A stretch of DNA of 64,000 nt from Cobetia amphilecti (lineage in GTDB: Bacteria > Pseudomonadota > Gammaproteobacteria > Pseudomonadales > Halomonadaceae). The first letter of the stretch is position 1. The number at the start of each line of letters is the position of its first letter. This document shows, piece by piece, positions 1 through 8,127 of the stretch. The notes below the pieces were generated by a model, which was given only the letters and a program-made list of their open reading frames with translations, searched no databases and was not told the origin of the DNA. Location: assembly GCF_030010415.1 (NCBI RefSeq), contig NZ_JASCSA010000001.1. One strand, 5' to 3'. Position numbers and translations under genes: made by a program.

Positions 1-838
1 TCAGCACGCGACCGGTCAGCCAGGTCGTGTTCTGGAAGGCTTCATTCAAGCCCAGCAGCGAGGACTCCTTGTGAATGAAGACACCGACGAACAGCGCATA
101 GAAGATCGAGACGACGGCGGCTTCGGTCGGCGTGAAGAGACCGCTGTAGATGCCGCCGAGGATGACCACCGGTGCCATCAGTGACCAGAAGCCCTCCTTG
201 AGCACCTTGAAGACTCGCGCCTTGTCATACGGCTCGCCCTGGGCCTGATAACCGTTGCGCTTGGCGGTGATGTAGTTGGCGATCATCAGGGCCGCCCCCA
301 GCATGATGCCCGGGATGACACCCGCCATGAACAGCGCCGAGATCGACTCGTTGGCGGTCACCCCGTAGATGACCAACGGCATGCTGGGCGGAATCACGAC
401 GCCCAGTCCGCCAGCGGTGGCGGTGATCGCCGCCGGATAGCTGCGGCCGTAGCCACGTTCGATCATCGCCGGAATCACCAGCATGCCCACGGCCGCCGTG
501 GTCGCCGGACCCGAGCCGGAGATGGCGCCGAAGAACATGCAGGCCATCACCGCTGCCGCCCCCAGGCCACCTGCGGCCGGGCCCGCCAGCTCTTCGGCGA
601 TACGAATCAGACGCCGCGCGATGCCGGCGTCGCCCATCAGGGCGCCCGCCAGAATGAAGGACGGCAGTGCCATCAGCGGGAAGGAGTTGATCGCCGAGAA
701 CGCCAGCTCCACCAGTGAGGTGATGTCATCACCACTGACGACATAGACCGCCATGGACGCCACCCCAAGGGCAACGACGATGGGTGAGCCCAGAAACAGC
801 AGTGCACCGAACAGAGAGAACAGAATAGTCGCGGCCAT
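1..838 (-). CDS. TRAP transporter large permease (DctM-like), cut by left window edge
   Basis: Large membrane subunit of a TRAP transporter, which imports a carboxylate- or sulfonate-type solute using an ion gradient. The ATG at 838 opens a frame without stop to base 1 (279 codons seen; DctM proteins are about 425 aa, so the C-terminus is missing). The translation is strongly hydrophobic and carries family hallmarks such as FGAISGSGPATTAAVG and GVVIPPSMPLVIYG. It lies 4 bp downstream of the DctQ gene and is the last visible gene of the cuyA-hpsN-degT-dctPQM operon. By context the substrate is probably a C3 sulfonate; this is inferred, not seen in the protein. Confidence 0.93.
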   Translation of the reverse strand, partial: MAATILFSLFGALLFLGSPIVVALGVASMAVYVVSGDDITSLVELAFSAINSFPLMALPSFILAGALMGDAGIARRLIRIAEELAGPAAGGLGAAAVMACMFFGAISGSGPATTAAVGMLVIPAMIERGYGRSYPAAITATAGGLGVVIPPSMPLVIYGVTANESISALFMAGVIPGIMLGAALMIANYITAKRNGYQAQGEPYDKARVFKVLKEGFWSLMAPVVILGGIYSGLFTPTEAAVVSIFYALFVGVFIHKESSLLGLNEAFQNTTWLTGRVL

Positions 839-842
839 GGCA

Positions 843-1400
843 TCAGCCTCCCATCTTGGCGGTGCGGGTGTCATCGGCGGCATCCGGGGCCGCTTCCGTG
901 ATGCGCTTCACTTCCTCGTCGTCCACGTTGCCGGGCTCGATGCCTCTGACCAGCTTGAGGAACTGCACCTGCAATACGCGAAAGGCCATCAAGGTGAAGG
1001 CCACGGGGAAGATGTAATAGACGTAGGCGAGCGACCAGCCGAGCGCCGGTGACTCATAGGGAAACTCGGTGAGAAGCCCGATCAGATCCAGGCTCTTGTA
1101 GGCGATGATCAGACTGAAGAGCGCCCAGATGAGGTCGACGAACAGCAGGATGGCGTTGGCCACCTTGCGCGGCAGCAGATTGATATGGGTCTGCAGCCGA
1201 TTGTGGGCACTCAGGTGAGCCGCGTGCGCAGCCCCCAGGAAGACGAACCAGACGAAGGCGTAGCGTGCCAGCTCTTCCATCCATGCCATGCCGATACCGA
1301 ACACGACACGCAATACCACTTGGGAAAACAGCAGGAGTACGAAGACCGCGAGCAGAAAGCGGCAGGCGTAATCCTCGATATTGTTCAATCTGGCCAACAT
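843..1400 (-). CDS. TRAP transporter small permease (DctQ-like)
   Basis: Small membrane subunit (185 aa) of the TRAP transporter, expected to have four transmembrane helices and to pair with the DctM protein. The start at 1400 is chosen because AAGGAGG precedes it by 5-6 bases; an upstream in-frame start at 1442 lacks this. Hydrophobic stretches lie near residues 12-35, 45-65, 85-105 and 125-150, and the motif AWMEELARYAFVW is typical of DctQ. The last 35 residues are a charged cytoplasmic tail. It is separated from dctP by a hairpin-containing gap and nearly touches dctM. Confidence 0.93.
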   Translation of the reverse strand: MLARLNNIEDYACRFLLAVFVLLLFSQVVLRVVFGIGMAWMEELARYAFVWFVFLGAAHAAHLSAHNRLQTHINLLPRKVANAILLFVDLIWALFSLIIAYKSLDLIGLLTEFPYESPALGWSLAYVYYIFPVAFTLMAFRVLQVQFLKLVRGIEPGNVDDEEVKRITEAAPDAADDTRTAKMGG

Positions 1401-1483
1401 GCGAGCCTCCTTCACGATGAACTGTGAGAGGGATACCAGCACTGTCTGGTATCCCTGCTCGATAGCATTGAACGCAGCGGGGG

Positions 1484-1519
1484 TCGCTCAGGCGTCATTC
1501 ACGCTGACGCCGCGAGCGA
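1484..1519 (-). promoter_or_regulatory. Intercistronic hairpin between dctP and dctQ
   Basis: Arms 1484-1497 and 1505-1519 pair with one bulge around a 7-base loop; there is no U-tract. It directly follows the binding-protein gene. A stem here commonly protects the dctP message and lowers permease expression. That role is inferred. Confidence 0.5.
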
Positions 1520-1535
1520 TCCCGCCCACTCGGGC

Positions 1536-2516
1536 TCAGTGGCCCAATGCTTTCTGCAATTCGTCGAAGGATTCCTTGCCGCCGATCTCTTCATAGAACT
1601 GCGGCCAGACTTCTTCCTTGGCAATGCTGATCCACTTGTCCTCGTCGGTCAGCTGGGCGGACTGCACCCCTTCCGCTTCCATGGCAGCACGCGCCTGAGA
1701 GGCCTCGGTCAGCTGGAATTGAAGCGCATAGAGCTGGGCTTCCAGGCCGGCGCGATCGATGATCTCGCGCTCCTCGTCAGAGAGCTTGTTGTAGGTACGC
1801 ACCCCCATGACGATCGGCTGCAGGGAGTACTGGTAGTGGACCTCGGTCAGATACTTCTGCACTTCCTGGAACTTCATCGTGTAGTTGACGATGTCCGGGT
1901 TGTCCTGGCCATCGATCACGCCCTGCTGCAGACCGGTGAAGACTTCCGGCCACGACATGCTGATCGGGCTGGCGCCCCAGGCCTGATAGGTGGCGAGCAT
2001 GATCTTGTTCTGCGGCACACGGATCTTCATGCCTTCAAGGTCTTCCAGCGACGTCACCGGACGCTTGGAGTTGGTCAGATAACGGAAGTTGGAATACAGC
2101 CAGCTGACGATGTGGACGCCGGCCTGTTTCTCGGCGATCTGGTTCCATTCATCCGCCAGCGGGCCGGTGGTGGCCTTGACGGCATCCGCATGGCTACGCA
2201 GTGCATAGGGCATGGTGAGCGCGCCGAGGCGCGGCGCGTAGGGCGTCAGGTTGCCGACGCCGATCAGCGCGAAGTCCAGCTTGCCGATGCGCGTGTCCTG
2301 GATCATGCCGGTCTCGGAGCCCAGCTGACCGCCCGGGAACAACTCCACCTGCATCTCGCCATCGGAAAGGTCCTCGACCAGTTCCTCGAAGCGCTGTGCA
2401 AGCGCGCCCTGATCCGAATCCATCGGATCGCCCATGCCGACCTTGAAGGTCTTCGCCTGAGCGGTCGCTGACATCGCCAACATCACTGCGGTTGCCAAGA
2501 GAGCTTTATTGAACAT
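1536..2516 (-). CDS. TRAP transporter substrate-binding protein (DctP family)
   Basis: Periplasmic solute receptor (326 aa). The N-terminus has a clear Sec signal peptide ending at AQA-KT near residue 22. The body matches DctP/SBP family 7, including SWPEVFTGLQQGVIDGQDNP, the region that surrounds the ligand-binding arginine and helix. The start ATG at 2516 gives the signal peptide directly. It is the first TRAP gene in the operon order dctP-dctQ-dctM, downstream of the DegT aminotransferase gene. With cuyA and an hpsN-type gene in the same operon, a sulfonate such as dihydroxypropanesulfonate or cysteate is the likely ligand (HpsKLM-like role, inferred). Confidence 0.94.
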   Translation of the reverse strand: MFNKALLATAVMLAMSATAQAKTFKVGMGDPMDSDQGALAQRFEELVEDLSDGEMQVELFPGGQLGSETGMIQDTRIGKLDFALIGVGNLTPYAPRLGALTMPYALRSHADAVKATTGPLADEWNQIAEKQAGVHIVSWLYSNFRYLTNSKRPVTSLEDLEGMKIRVPQNKIMLATYQAWGASPISMSWPEVFTGLQQGVIDGQDNPDIVNYTMKFQEVQKYLTEVHYQYSLQPIVMGVRTYNKLSDEEREIIDRAGLEAQLYALQFQLTEASQARAAMEAEGVQSAQLTDEDKWISIAKEEVWPQFYEEIGGKESFDELQKALGH

Positions 2517-2642
2517 TGTTATTACTCCACTGGTTGCGGGTCCGCATGGCCTGTCACCAGGACATGCGGATTGAAGATCATGTGGCTTTCAAAGCGTTAT
2601 CGTTATGGGTTCATCCCCGTCACGTGCTGCCGCCGGGCATAG

Positions 2643-3851
2643 TCACGCGACGGTCGAGACAGGTCGTGCACTGTGCAGAGCGTCCTGGATCAAGTCCGCG
2701 ATGACCTCACAGTCCTGCACGTCAAAGGTCAGCGGGAGACGCAGATCACACAGTGTCGCCAGCACCCGGTCGGCATTGGGCACAGCACGATGGCTGCCCA
2801 GATAGGCCCAGCTGTCGTAGCGGCTGGTGTAATCCTCCGGCAGCGGCTTGCCGTACCATTTCACCGGTAGCCCACGCGCTTCACAGCCTGCGATGAAGGC
2901 GGCGATCTGCTCATGGGAGCACTGCGCCAGCGTGAACTGGATGGAGCTTCCGACGTAGCCTTCCAGCGGGCCACGCAGGATGGGCGTGACGCCCTCCATG
3001 GCCGCGAGCCGGTCCTGCATGCGGGCATAGAGGGCATTCCAGCGCTCACGACGCTCTGCCAGCTCCCCCAGTTGCGGGCGCAGGATGGCAGCACGCAGAT
3101 TGTCCATGCGACCACTCATGTTGGGGGTCTGCAGGCGCGTCTCGGCGAAGCTCTCCGCGGCCGGCGCCGCCAGGTGGCGGTCGTACAGCATGTAGGAGCC
3201 CGACAGGATGATGGCGCGTCGCATCACCTCATCATCGGCGGTCGCCAGCAGGCCACCTTCGCCGGAATTGACGTGCTTGTAGGTCTGGGTGCTGTAGCAG
3301 CCGACCTTGCCGAAGGTGCCGCTGGGCTTGCCGTCGTAGCTCGCGCCCATGGTATGCGCGCAATCCTCGATCACCGTGATGCCGCGGCTGTCGCAGACCT
3401 GCATGATTGCGTGCATGTCGCCGATATGGCCGCGCATGTGCGAGAGCATGAAGAAGCGGGCTCCGCTCTGATCTGCCGCACGCGCCAGATCCTCCGGATC
3501 GACCGTGGTGTCCTCGAGGATATCCACCAGCACCGGCTCGCCACCGGCGGCAACGATGCTGCCGGGCACCGGTGACAGGGTGAAGGCGTTGCACAGCACC
3601 TTGTCACCGGCCTCGAGTCCGCAGGCGCGCAGCGCCAGCTGCAGGGCATAACCGCCGGAGGCACAGGCCAGTGCATGGGGAATGCCCAGAGTCGCCGCGA
3701 ATTCCTGCTCCAGCAGCGCCGTTTCGCCCTGCTCGCCTTCCGCCAGGTTGTAGCGATGCAGGCGACCACTGCGCATCACGGCGACGGCAGCCTCGATGGC
3801 GGTGTCGGAGATGGCTTCCTGTTGGGTGAATGACTTGGCAAAACGACGCAT
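2643..3851 (-). CDS. DegT/DnrJ/EryC1/StrS-family PLP aminotransferase in sulfonate operon
   Basis: 402-aa fold-type I PLP enzyme. The catalytic lysine lies in STQTYK (about K192) followed by HVNSGEGG, and an IEDCAH motif near residue 161 supplies the Asp that binds the cofactor nitrogen. Family members usually aminate sugar-nucleotide ketones, but no sugar gene is nearby. The start at 3851 has GAGGAGG 6 bases upstream, and the gene begins 9 bp after the hpsN-type stop. In this context it may interconvert a keto or aldehyde sulfonate (sulfopyruvate, sulfolactaldehyde) with the amine that CuyA cleaves. That function is inference. Confidence 0.88.
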   Translation of the reverse strand: MRRFAKSFTQQEAISDTAIEAAVAVMRSGRLHRYNLAEGEQGETALLEQEFAATLGIPHALACASGGYALQLALRACGLEAGDKVLCNAFTLSPVPGSIVAAGGEPVLVDILEDTTVDPEDLARAADQSGARFFMLSHMRGHIGDMHAIMQVCDSRGITVIEDCAHTMGASYDGKPSGTFGKVGCYSTQTYKHVNSGEGGLLATADDEVMRRAIILSGSYMLYDRHLAAPAAESFAETRLQTPNMSGRMDNLRAAILRPQLGELAERRERWNALYARMQDRLAAMEGVTPILRGPLEGYVGSSIQFTLAQCSHEQIAAFIAGCEARGLPVKWYGKPLPEDYTSRYDSWAYLGSHRAVPNADRVLATLCDLRLPLTFDVQDCEVIADLIQDALHSARPVSTVA

Positions 3852-3860
3852 GTGGCCTCC

Positions 3861-5177
3861 TCAATACCGCTTCTGGGCATAGACGGGGAAATCCCAATCC
3901 TGCTCGGGGAAGTATTTGGTGAGGCGCCAGTCACAGGCACGCGCATGGCCTTCCATCCCTTCGGTGCGCGAGATGCGCGAACCGATGGCACTGAACTTGA
4001 GATTGGCTTCAACACTGAGCTGTTGGGTGGTCAGTACCTTCATGAACTTGTGGACATTCAGACCGCCGGAGTAGCGACCGGCGCGCTTGGTCGGCAGGAT
4101 GTGGTTGGTGCCGGAACACTTGTCACCGTGGGTGACGGTGCTGCCTTCGCCGAGGAACAGAGAGCCGTAGTTGCTGAGATTCTGCTTCCACCACTCCAGG
4201 TCCTCACACAGCACCTGCAGGTGTTCGCAGGCGTACTGATCACTGATCTGGACCACTTCTTCGCGGGTGTCGCACAGGATGACTTCGCCGTAGTCGCGCC
4301 AGGCGGCGTGGATGACCTCGGCGTTGGGCATGTCGTTGCCGACCAGCGGCACCAGCTCGATGACGCGGCGCGCGACCTCTTCACTGGTGGTGAACAGCCA
4401 GACCGGCGAGTTCGGGCCGTGCTCCGCCTGGGAGACGAGATCCACCGCGATGGTCATCGGGTCTGCCGTGTGATCGGCGATCACCGCCGATTCGGTGGGG
4501 CCGGCGAAGACGTCGATGCCGACCTGCCCGAACAGCAGGCGCTTGGCTTCGGCCACGAAGGCGTTGCCCGGGCCGACGAGGATGTCGGCTTCGCGCCCGC
4601 CGAACAGGCCGAAGGCCATGCTGGCGACCGCGTGAACGCCGCCCATCTCCAAGATGCGGTCGGCACCGGCCACATGCATGGCGTAGGCCACCGCCGGATT
4701 GATGCTGTCACCGCGCGGTGGCGAACAGGCCGTGATGTACTTGACGCCGGCGGCCTTGGCCGTGGCGACGCTCATCAGCGCCGAGGCGGCATGCGCGTAG
4801 CGTCCGCCCGGCACGTAGCAACCCGCGGCATCGATGGGCAGCACGCGCTGCCCCAGCACGACACCCGGCTCGGTCTCTATCTCGAAGGACGTCAGGCTGT
4901 CGCGCTGCGCTTCGGCGAAACGACGGATCTGGCGATGGGCGAAATCGATATCGTCCTTGACGCTCTGCGGCACGCTTTCGATCAGCGTGGCCAGCTTTTC
5001 CTCGCTGAGGACGAAATCGCCGCTCCAGTTGTCGAACTTCTCGGCATACATGCGCACGGCGTCTTCACCACGCGAGCGAATGTCCTGCAGCATGTCCTGG
5101 ACGATGGCCGTGGTGCGCTGATCTTCCTCTGCCACGCCGTCGGCTGCTTCAGCCAGCTTGAGGTGTCTGATTGTCAT
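3861..5177 (-). CDS. hpsN: Histidinol-dehydrogenase-family enzyme, probable sulfopropanediol 3-dehydrogenase (HpsN-like)
   Basis: 438-aa member of the HisD fold. The family signatures GPTESAVIAD, QAEHGPNSP and the catalytic Glu-His pair in CEHLQV are present, along with NHILPT near residue 360. HisD oxidises histidinol in two NAD-dependent steps; HpsN does the same on 2,3-dihydroxypropane-1-sulfonate (DHPS), giving sulfolactate. No his genes are near, whereas cuyA and a TRAP transporter are in the same operon, so the HpsN role is preferred. It may be a histidinol-type dehydrogenase with another alcohol substrate; the assignment rests on context plus family resemblance. Confidence 0.8.
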   Translation of the reverse strand: MTIRHLKLAEAADGVAEEDQRTTAIVQDMLQDIRSRGEDAVRMYAEKFDNWSGDFVLSEEKLATLIESVPQSVKDDIDFAHRQIRRFAEAQRDSLTSFEIETEPGVVLGQRVLPIDAAGCYVPGGRYAHAASALMSVATAKAAGVKYITACSPPRGDSINPAVAYAMHVAGADRILEMGGVHAVASMAFGLFGGREADILVGPGNAFVAEAKRLLFGQVGIDVFAGPTESAVIADHTADPMTIAVDLVSQAEHGPNSPVWLFTTSEEVARRVIELVPLVGNDMPNAEVIHAAWRDYGEVILCDTREEVVQISDQYACEHLQVLCEDLEWWKQNLSNYGSLFLGEGSTVTHGDKCSGTNHILPTKRAGRYSGGLNVHKFMKVLTTQQLSVEANLKFSAIGSRISRTEGMEGHARACDWRLTKYFPEQDWDFPVYAQKRY

Positions 5178-5206
5178 TGTGATTCCCCGAAAACTGCTGT
5201 GATCAT

Positions 5207-5239
5207 CACGCTCCCTTGCCAGCTGGGCCGGGGAGCGTG
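5207..5239 (-). promoter_or_regulatory. Hairpin in the cuyA-hpsN intergenic gap
   Basis: Perfect 9-bp arms at 5207-5215 and 5231-5239 with a 15-base loop lie in the 128-bp gap between the cuyA stop and the hpsN start. There is no U-tract, so a processing or partial-attenuation site is more likely than a full terminator. Confidence 0.4.
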
Positions 5240-5305
5240 TCGTTACGGGATGCGTCAGTCACGCCGCTGTCGTCAGGCGGGACGCATCACTGGCCGCAAA
5301 CGCTA

Positions 5306-6319
5306 TCAGGCCTGGTAATCCGCGAAGTTGAAGGCATCCGGGTAGCCGAACAGGGCCACGGCACCGCCGGTGTGCAGGAAAACCACGTTCTCGCCTTCCT
5401 TGAAGTGCCCCTTGCGTACCAGGTCGATCAGACCGGCCATGCCCTTGCCGGAGTAGACCGGGTCCAGCAGGATGCCTTCCTGCTGAGCCAGCAGCGTGAC
5501 GGCCTCGATCATGCTTTCGGTCGGAATGCCGTAGCCGTCACCGACGTAATCGCAGTTGGCGACGACATCTTCACGCTTGACCACGTCAGACAGGCCCAGC
5601 TTGGCTTCGGTCTTCTGTGCCAGCGCGAAGACATTGCCTTCCTGCTTGTCCTTCGGGGCCCGCACGCCGATGCCGAGTACCGGAATGCCGGAGTTGCAGG
5701 CGGTCAGGCCCGTCACCAGACCCGCCTGGGTCCCGGCGCTGCCGGTGGCGTGCACGAGGTGATCGATCTTGAGGCCCATGTCGTTGGCCTGGGACAGCAG
5801 TTCGAGGGCGGCATTCACGTAACCCAGCGCGCCGATCTCGTTGGAACCACCCCCCGGGATGATGTAGGGCTTCTTGCCCTTGCCGATCAGCTTGTCGGCC
5901 AGCGCTTCCATCTCGGCGGCCATGTCGGCACCGCCTTCACGCTTGGCGACCGTCGCGCCATGCAACTGGTCGAGGAAGACGTTGCCGTTGTAGTTGTAGC
6001 TGCGGTCGTCGCTGCCGGTACGGTCTTCCAGCAGGATGTGGCACTCAAGACCTAGCTTGCAGGCAGCGGCAGCGGTCTGACGCGCGTGGTTGGACTGGGT
6101 AGCGCCCTGGGTGATGATGGTGTCGGCGCCCTGCTCCAGCGCGTCTGCCATCAGGAATTCCAGCTTGCGAGTCTTGTTGCCACCGGTGGAAAGCCCGGTG
6201 CAGTCATCACGTTTGATCCAGAGACGCGGCCCACCCAACAGCTTGCTCAGGTTGTCCATCGGCTCCAGCGGAGTCGAGAGGTGACCAAGGCGAACACGGG
6301 GAAAACGGGACAGATGCAT
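5306..6319 (-). CDS. cuyA: L-cysteate sulfo-lyase / D-cysteine desulfhydrase family
   Basis: 337-aa fold-type II PLP enzyme that would cleave cysteate to pyruvate, ammonium and sulfite in the cytoplasm. The PLP lysine is in GLSTGGNKTRKLE near residue 45, and GATQSNHARQTA follows as in the D-cysteine desulfhydrase/ACC deaminase family. The start at 6319 has CTGGAGG 6 bases upstream; a longer frame opening at 6349 has no such site. It is the first gene of the operon, divergent from a LysR regulator. Next to an HpsN-type enzyme and TRAP genes, CuyA is favoured over a D-cysteine desulfhydrase, though sequence alone does not fully separate them. Confidence 0.85.
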   Translation of the reverse strand: MHLSRFPRVRLGHLSTPLEPMDNLSKLLGGPRLWIKRDDCTGLSTGGNKTRKLEFLMADALEQGADTIITQGATQSNHARQTAAAACKLGLECHILLEDRTGSDDRSYNYNGNVFLDQLHGATVAKREGGADMAAEMEALADKLIGKGKKPYIIPGGGSNEIGALGYVNAALELLSQANDMGLKIDHLVHATGSAGTQAGLVTGLTACNSGIPVLGIGVRAPKDKQEGNVFALAQKTEAKLGLSDVVKREDVVANCDYVGDGYGIPTESMIEAVTLLAQQEGILLDPVYSGKGMAGLIDLVRKGHFKEGENVVFLHTGGAVALFGYPDAFNFADYQA

Positions 6320-6726
6320 ACGAGCCTCCAGGCGAGTCATTGTTGTCATAGGGGGTTACTCTCATAACGACGTTCGTCGAATGTGTGACATCACTCCGGC
6401 ACGCCGCCGAGCGGTCTTCTCAACAGTAAGCCGCGATTCTCGCCAGTCCCAATGCCATGTTTCTCAAAGTTTGTTACTTTTCTGCATGACCAGCTCTTTG
6501 CTCTTGTCCGACTCAGGCATCCAGAAGATCGTCATGCCCGCGACGCCGACCGGCAGTCATATCCATTGCCTGTGGCCTGTGGCCCCTGGCCCTTCGGCGC
6601 TGCCCTACCATTGACGAACCAAGGATGGTTCATGCTCCGGGGGTGTGCTTGCGGTCTTCACCCCAACAAGCACTCGGTGCATGATGGCCGACCTCCAACA
6701 ACAACCGACATCTCCTCAGGCGACGC
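6320..6726. promoter_or_regulatory. Divergent promoter region between cuyA and the LysR gene
   Basis: 407 bp without a credible gene separate the two divergent genes. It must hold the cuyA operon promoter and the LysR promoter and binding site, but no single site could be fixed by eye. Confidence 0.5.
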
Positions 6727-7632
6727 ATGAAGATCGAATGGATCGAAGACTTTCTCGCATTGATCGAGGCCGGAACCTTCTCGCTGGCAGCCGAGAGACG
6801 CAACGTGACGCAACCCGCCTTCTCGCGCCGGATACGGCAGCTGGAAGAGTGGCTGGGCGTCGAGCTGGTCTATCGTCAGTCGCAGCGCATGATCCTCACC
6901 GAGCACGCGCTGGAATATGAGCAGGAAATGCGGGAATGGCTGGCGCGGCTCTACACGTTGCGCAGCCGCCTGCGCAGCGAGGCCCGCCAGGGGCCGAAGG
7001 CAATCATCACCACCCAGCACACCCTCACCGTCAGCTATCTGCCGCGGTTGCTGCGCTATTTCCGGCACAACTCCCCCGAAGCCGGACTGCAGGTGAAATC
7101 ACTGGATCGCAGCGAATGCCTGCAACTGTTCGAGCATGATCAGGCAGACCTGCTGCTGTGCTCAGAACTGCAGGGCGCGCCGATCTTCGATGACAACGGC
7201 GACACCCAGCGCATCTCGCTGGGGCTGGAGCGGCTGCTGCCGGTGTGTGCTCCGGACGCCCAGGGGCGCCCCCTGCACCTGCCGCGCAGTGACCAGCGCC
7301 TGCCCTTGATCGCCTATGATCCGGAGAGTTTTCTGGGCCAGATTCTGGCCTCGCCCTACCTGATGGACCTGCAGCGCGCCCAGGACATCGACATCATCTG
7401 CGAGACGTCCTTTACGCTGGGCATTCGTGAACTGGTGATGGCCGGATTGGGAGTCGGTTGGCTGCCCCACGGCCTGATCGAGGATGATCTGGAGAGCGGC
7501 AGACTGGTCTCGCTATTGGATGATCTGGGCGGCCCGACCCTCGAGGTGGCCTGCTATTGTCGCCGTGGCAAGCACAGCGCGGCGACCGAGTCGCTGTGGC
7601 AACTGCTCAACGAGAGCCCACCTTCGGTGTAA
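6727..7632 (+). CDS. LysR-family regulator of the sulfonate operon
   Basis: 301-aa LysR-type transcription factor. The N-terminal winged helix-turn-helix covers about residues 3-60 (ALIEAGTFSLAAERRNVTQP) and is followed by a periplasmic-binding-like effector domain from about residue 90. It is transcribed divergently from cuyA, the classic arrangement for a LysR activator of the adjacent operon with a sulfonate intermediate as inducer. The role is inferred from position. The Shine-Dalgarno sequence is weak, but the start fits family alignment. Confidence 0.92.
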   Translation: MKIEWIEDFLALIEAGTFSLAAERRNVTQPAFSRRIRQLEEWLGVELVYRQSQRMILTEHALEYEQEMREWLARLYTLRSRLRSEARQGPKAIITTQHTLTVSYLPRLLRYFRHNSPEAGLQVKSLDRSECLQLFEHDQADLLLCSELQGAPIFDDNGDTQRISLGLERLLPVCAPDAQGRPLHLPRSDQRLPLIAYDPESFLGQILASPYLMDLQRAQDIDIICETSFTLGIRELVMAGLGVGWLPHGLIEDDLESGRLVSLLDDLGGPTLEVACYCRRGKHSAATESLWQLLNESPPSV

Positions 7633-7664
7633 GCCCACCTGGCGCTCACCTGTCTGCTGGGCTC

Positions 7665-7709
7665 TGACTTGACCAGCACTGACTTGACTGGCACTGACTC
7701 GAGCAGCAC
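7665..7709. repeat. 15-bp tandem repeat, three copies
   Basis: Three imperfect copies (TGACTTGACCAGCAC type) lie at 7665-7679, 7680-7694 and 7695-7709, between the LysR stop and the next start. Confidence 0.85.
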
Positions 7710-7740
7710 GCAGCTGCCAACCGTTTCTTGAGGAACCAGC

Positions 7741-7959
7741 ATGAATCGCATCAACCCCGACAAGCTGTTGCAGAGCAAATGGACCGCCGTGTCGCCCCGG
7801 GAGCGTGAGCGCCATTTCATCGTCACACGCTTGATTCGTGATGAGCAGGACGAACATGTGGTCGAGGTCGTGTTGCAGGCGGTGCTGACACGCAGGGATT
7901 ACACCCTCGCCTGGCGCGAGCTCAAGGCAGATGATGTCTGGCAGATGGGCTGGAAATGA
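7741..7959 (+). CDS. Trp-rich small protein of the TIGR02450/DUF2389 type
   Basis: 72-aa cytosolic protein of unknown function. The pattern NRIxPDKLLxSKWTAVxP at the start and YTLAWRELKxxxxWxMGWK at the end matches the small Trp-rich family TIGR02450. TTGAGGAACCAGC gives the ribosome site just before the ATG. It appears to be a single gene ended by the strong hairpin at 7998-8031. A 14-bp unit spanning its last codons and TGA is duplicated at 7947-7974. Confidence 0.85.
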   Translation: MNRINPDKLLQSKWTAVSPRERERHFIVTRLIRDEQDEHVVEVVLQAVLTRRDYTLAWRELKADDVWQMGWK

Positions 7960-7974
7960 CGGGCTGGAAATGAT
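7947..7974. repeat. 14-bp tandem duplication spanning a stop codon
   Basis: Two near-identical copies (GGGCTGGAAATGAC/T), 7947-7960 and 7961-7974; the first contains the TGA at 7957-7959. Confidence 0.85.
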
Positions 7975-7997
7975 GACCTGACTTAAGCATCGCTGAA

Positions 7998-8031
7998 CGC
8001 AGAAACGCCGCCCTCGGGCGGCGTTTCTGCG
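7998..8031. terminator. Strong bidirectional-type terminator hairpin
   Basis: Perfect 15-bp arms 7998-8012 and 8017-8031 with a CTCG loop lie between the convergent Trp-rich protein and aminotransferase genes. It probably serves both. Confidence 0.85.
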
Positions 8032-8127
8032 TCTATGCAACAGAGGGTGAGACGGATTGAAGCCTGATCTTGACTGGCCTTGCCTTGCCTGGCCTTGAGA
8101 CTGACCGAAAGTCACTGAGAAAAGATC

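Noticed and set aside
3861..5177. Annotating the HisD-family gene as histidinol dehydrogenase for histidine synthesis
   Set aside because: No his gene is nearby and the operon contains cuyA and TRAP genes; HpsN is the better fit.
3852..5318. Long open frame opposite the hpsN-type gene (488 codons)
   Set aside because: It is the antisense shadow of a G+C-rich gene; composition is low-complexity His/Gly/Gln/Arg-rich without family motifs, and the minus-strand product has clear active-site motifs.
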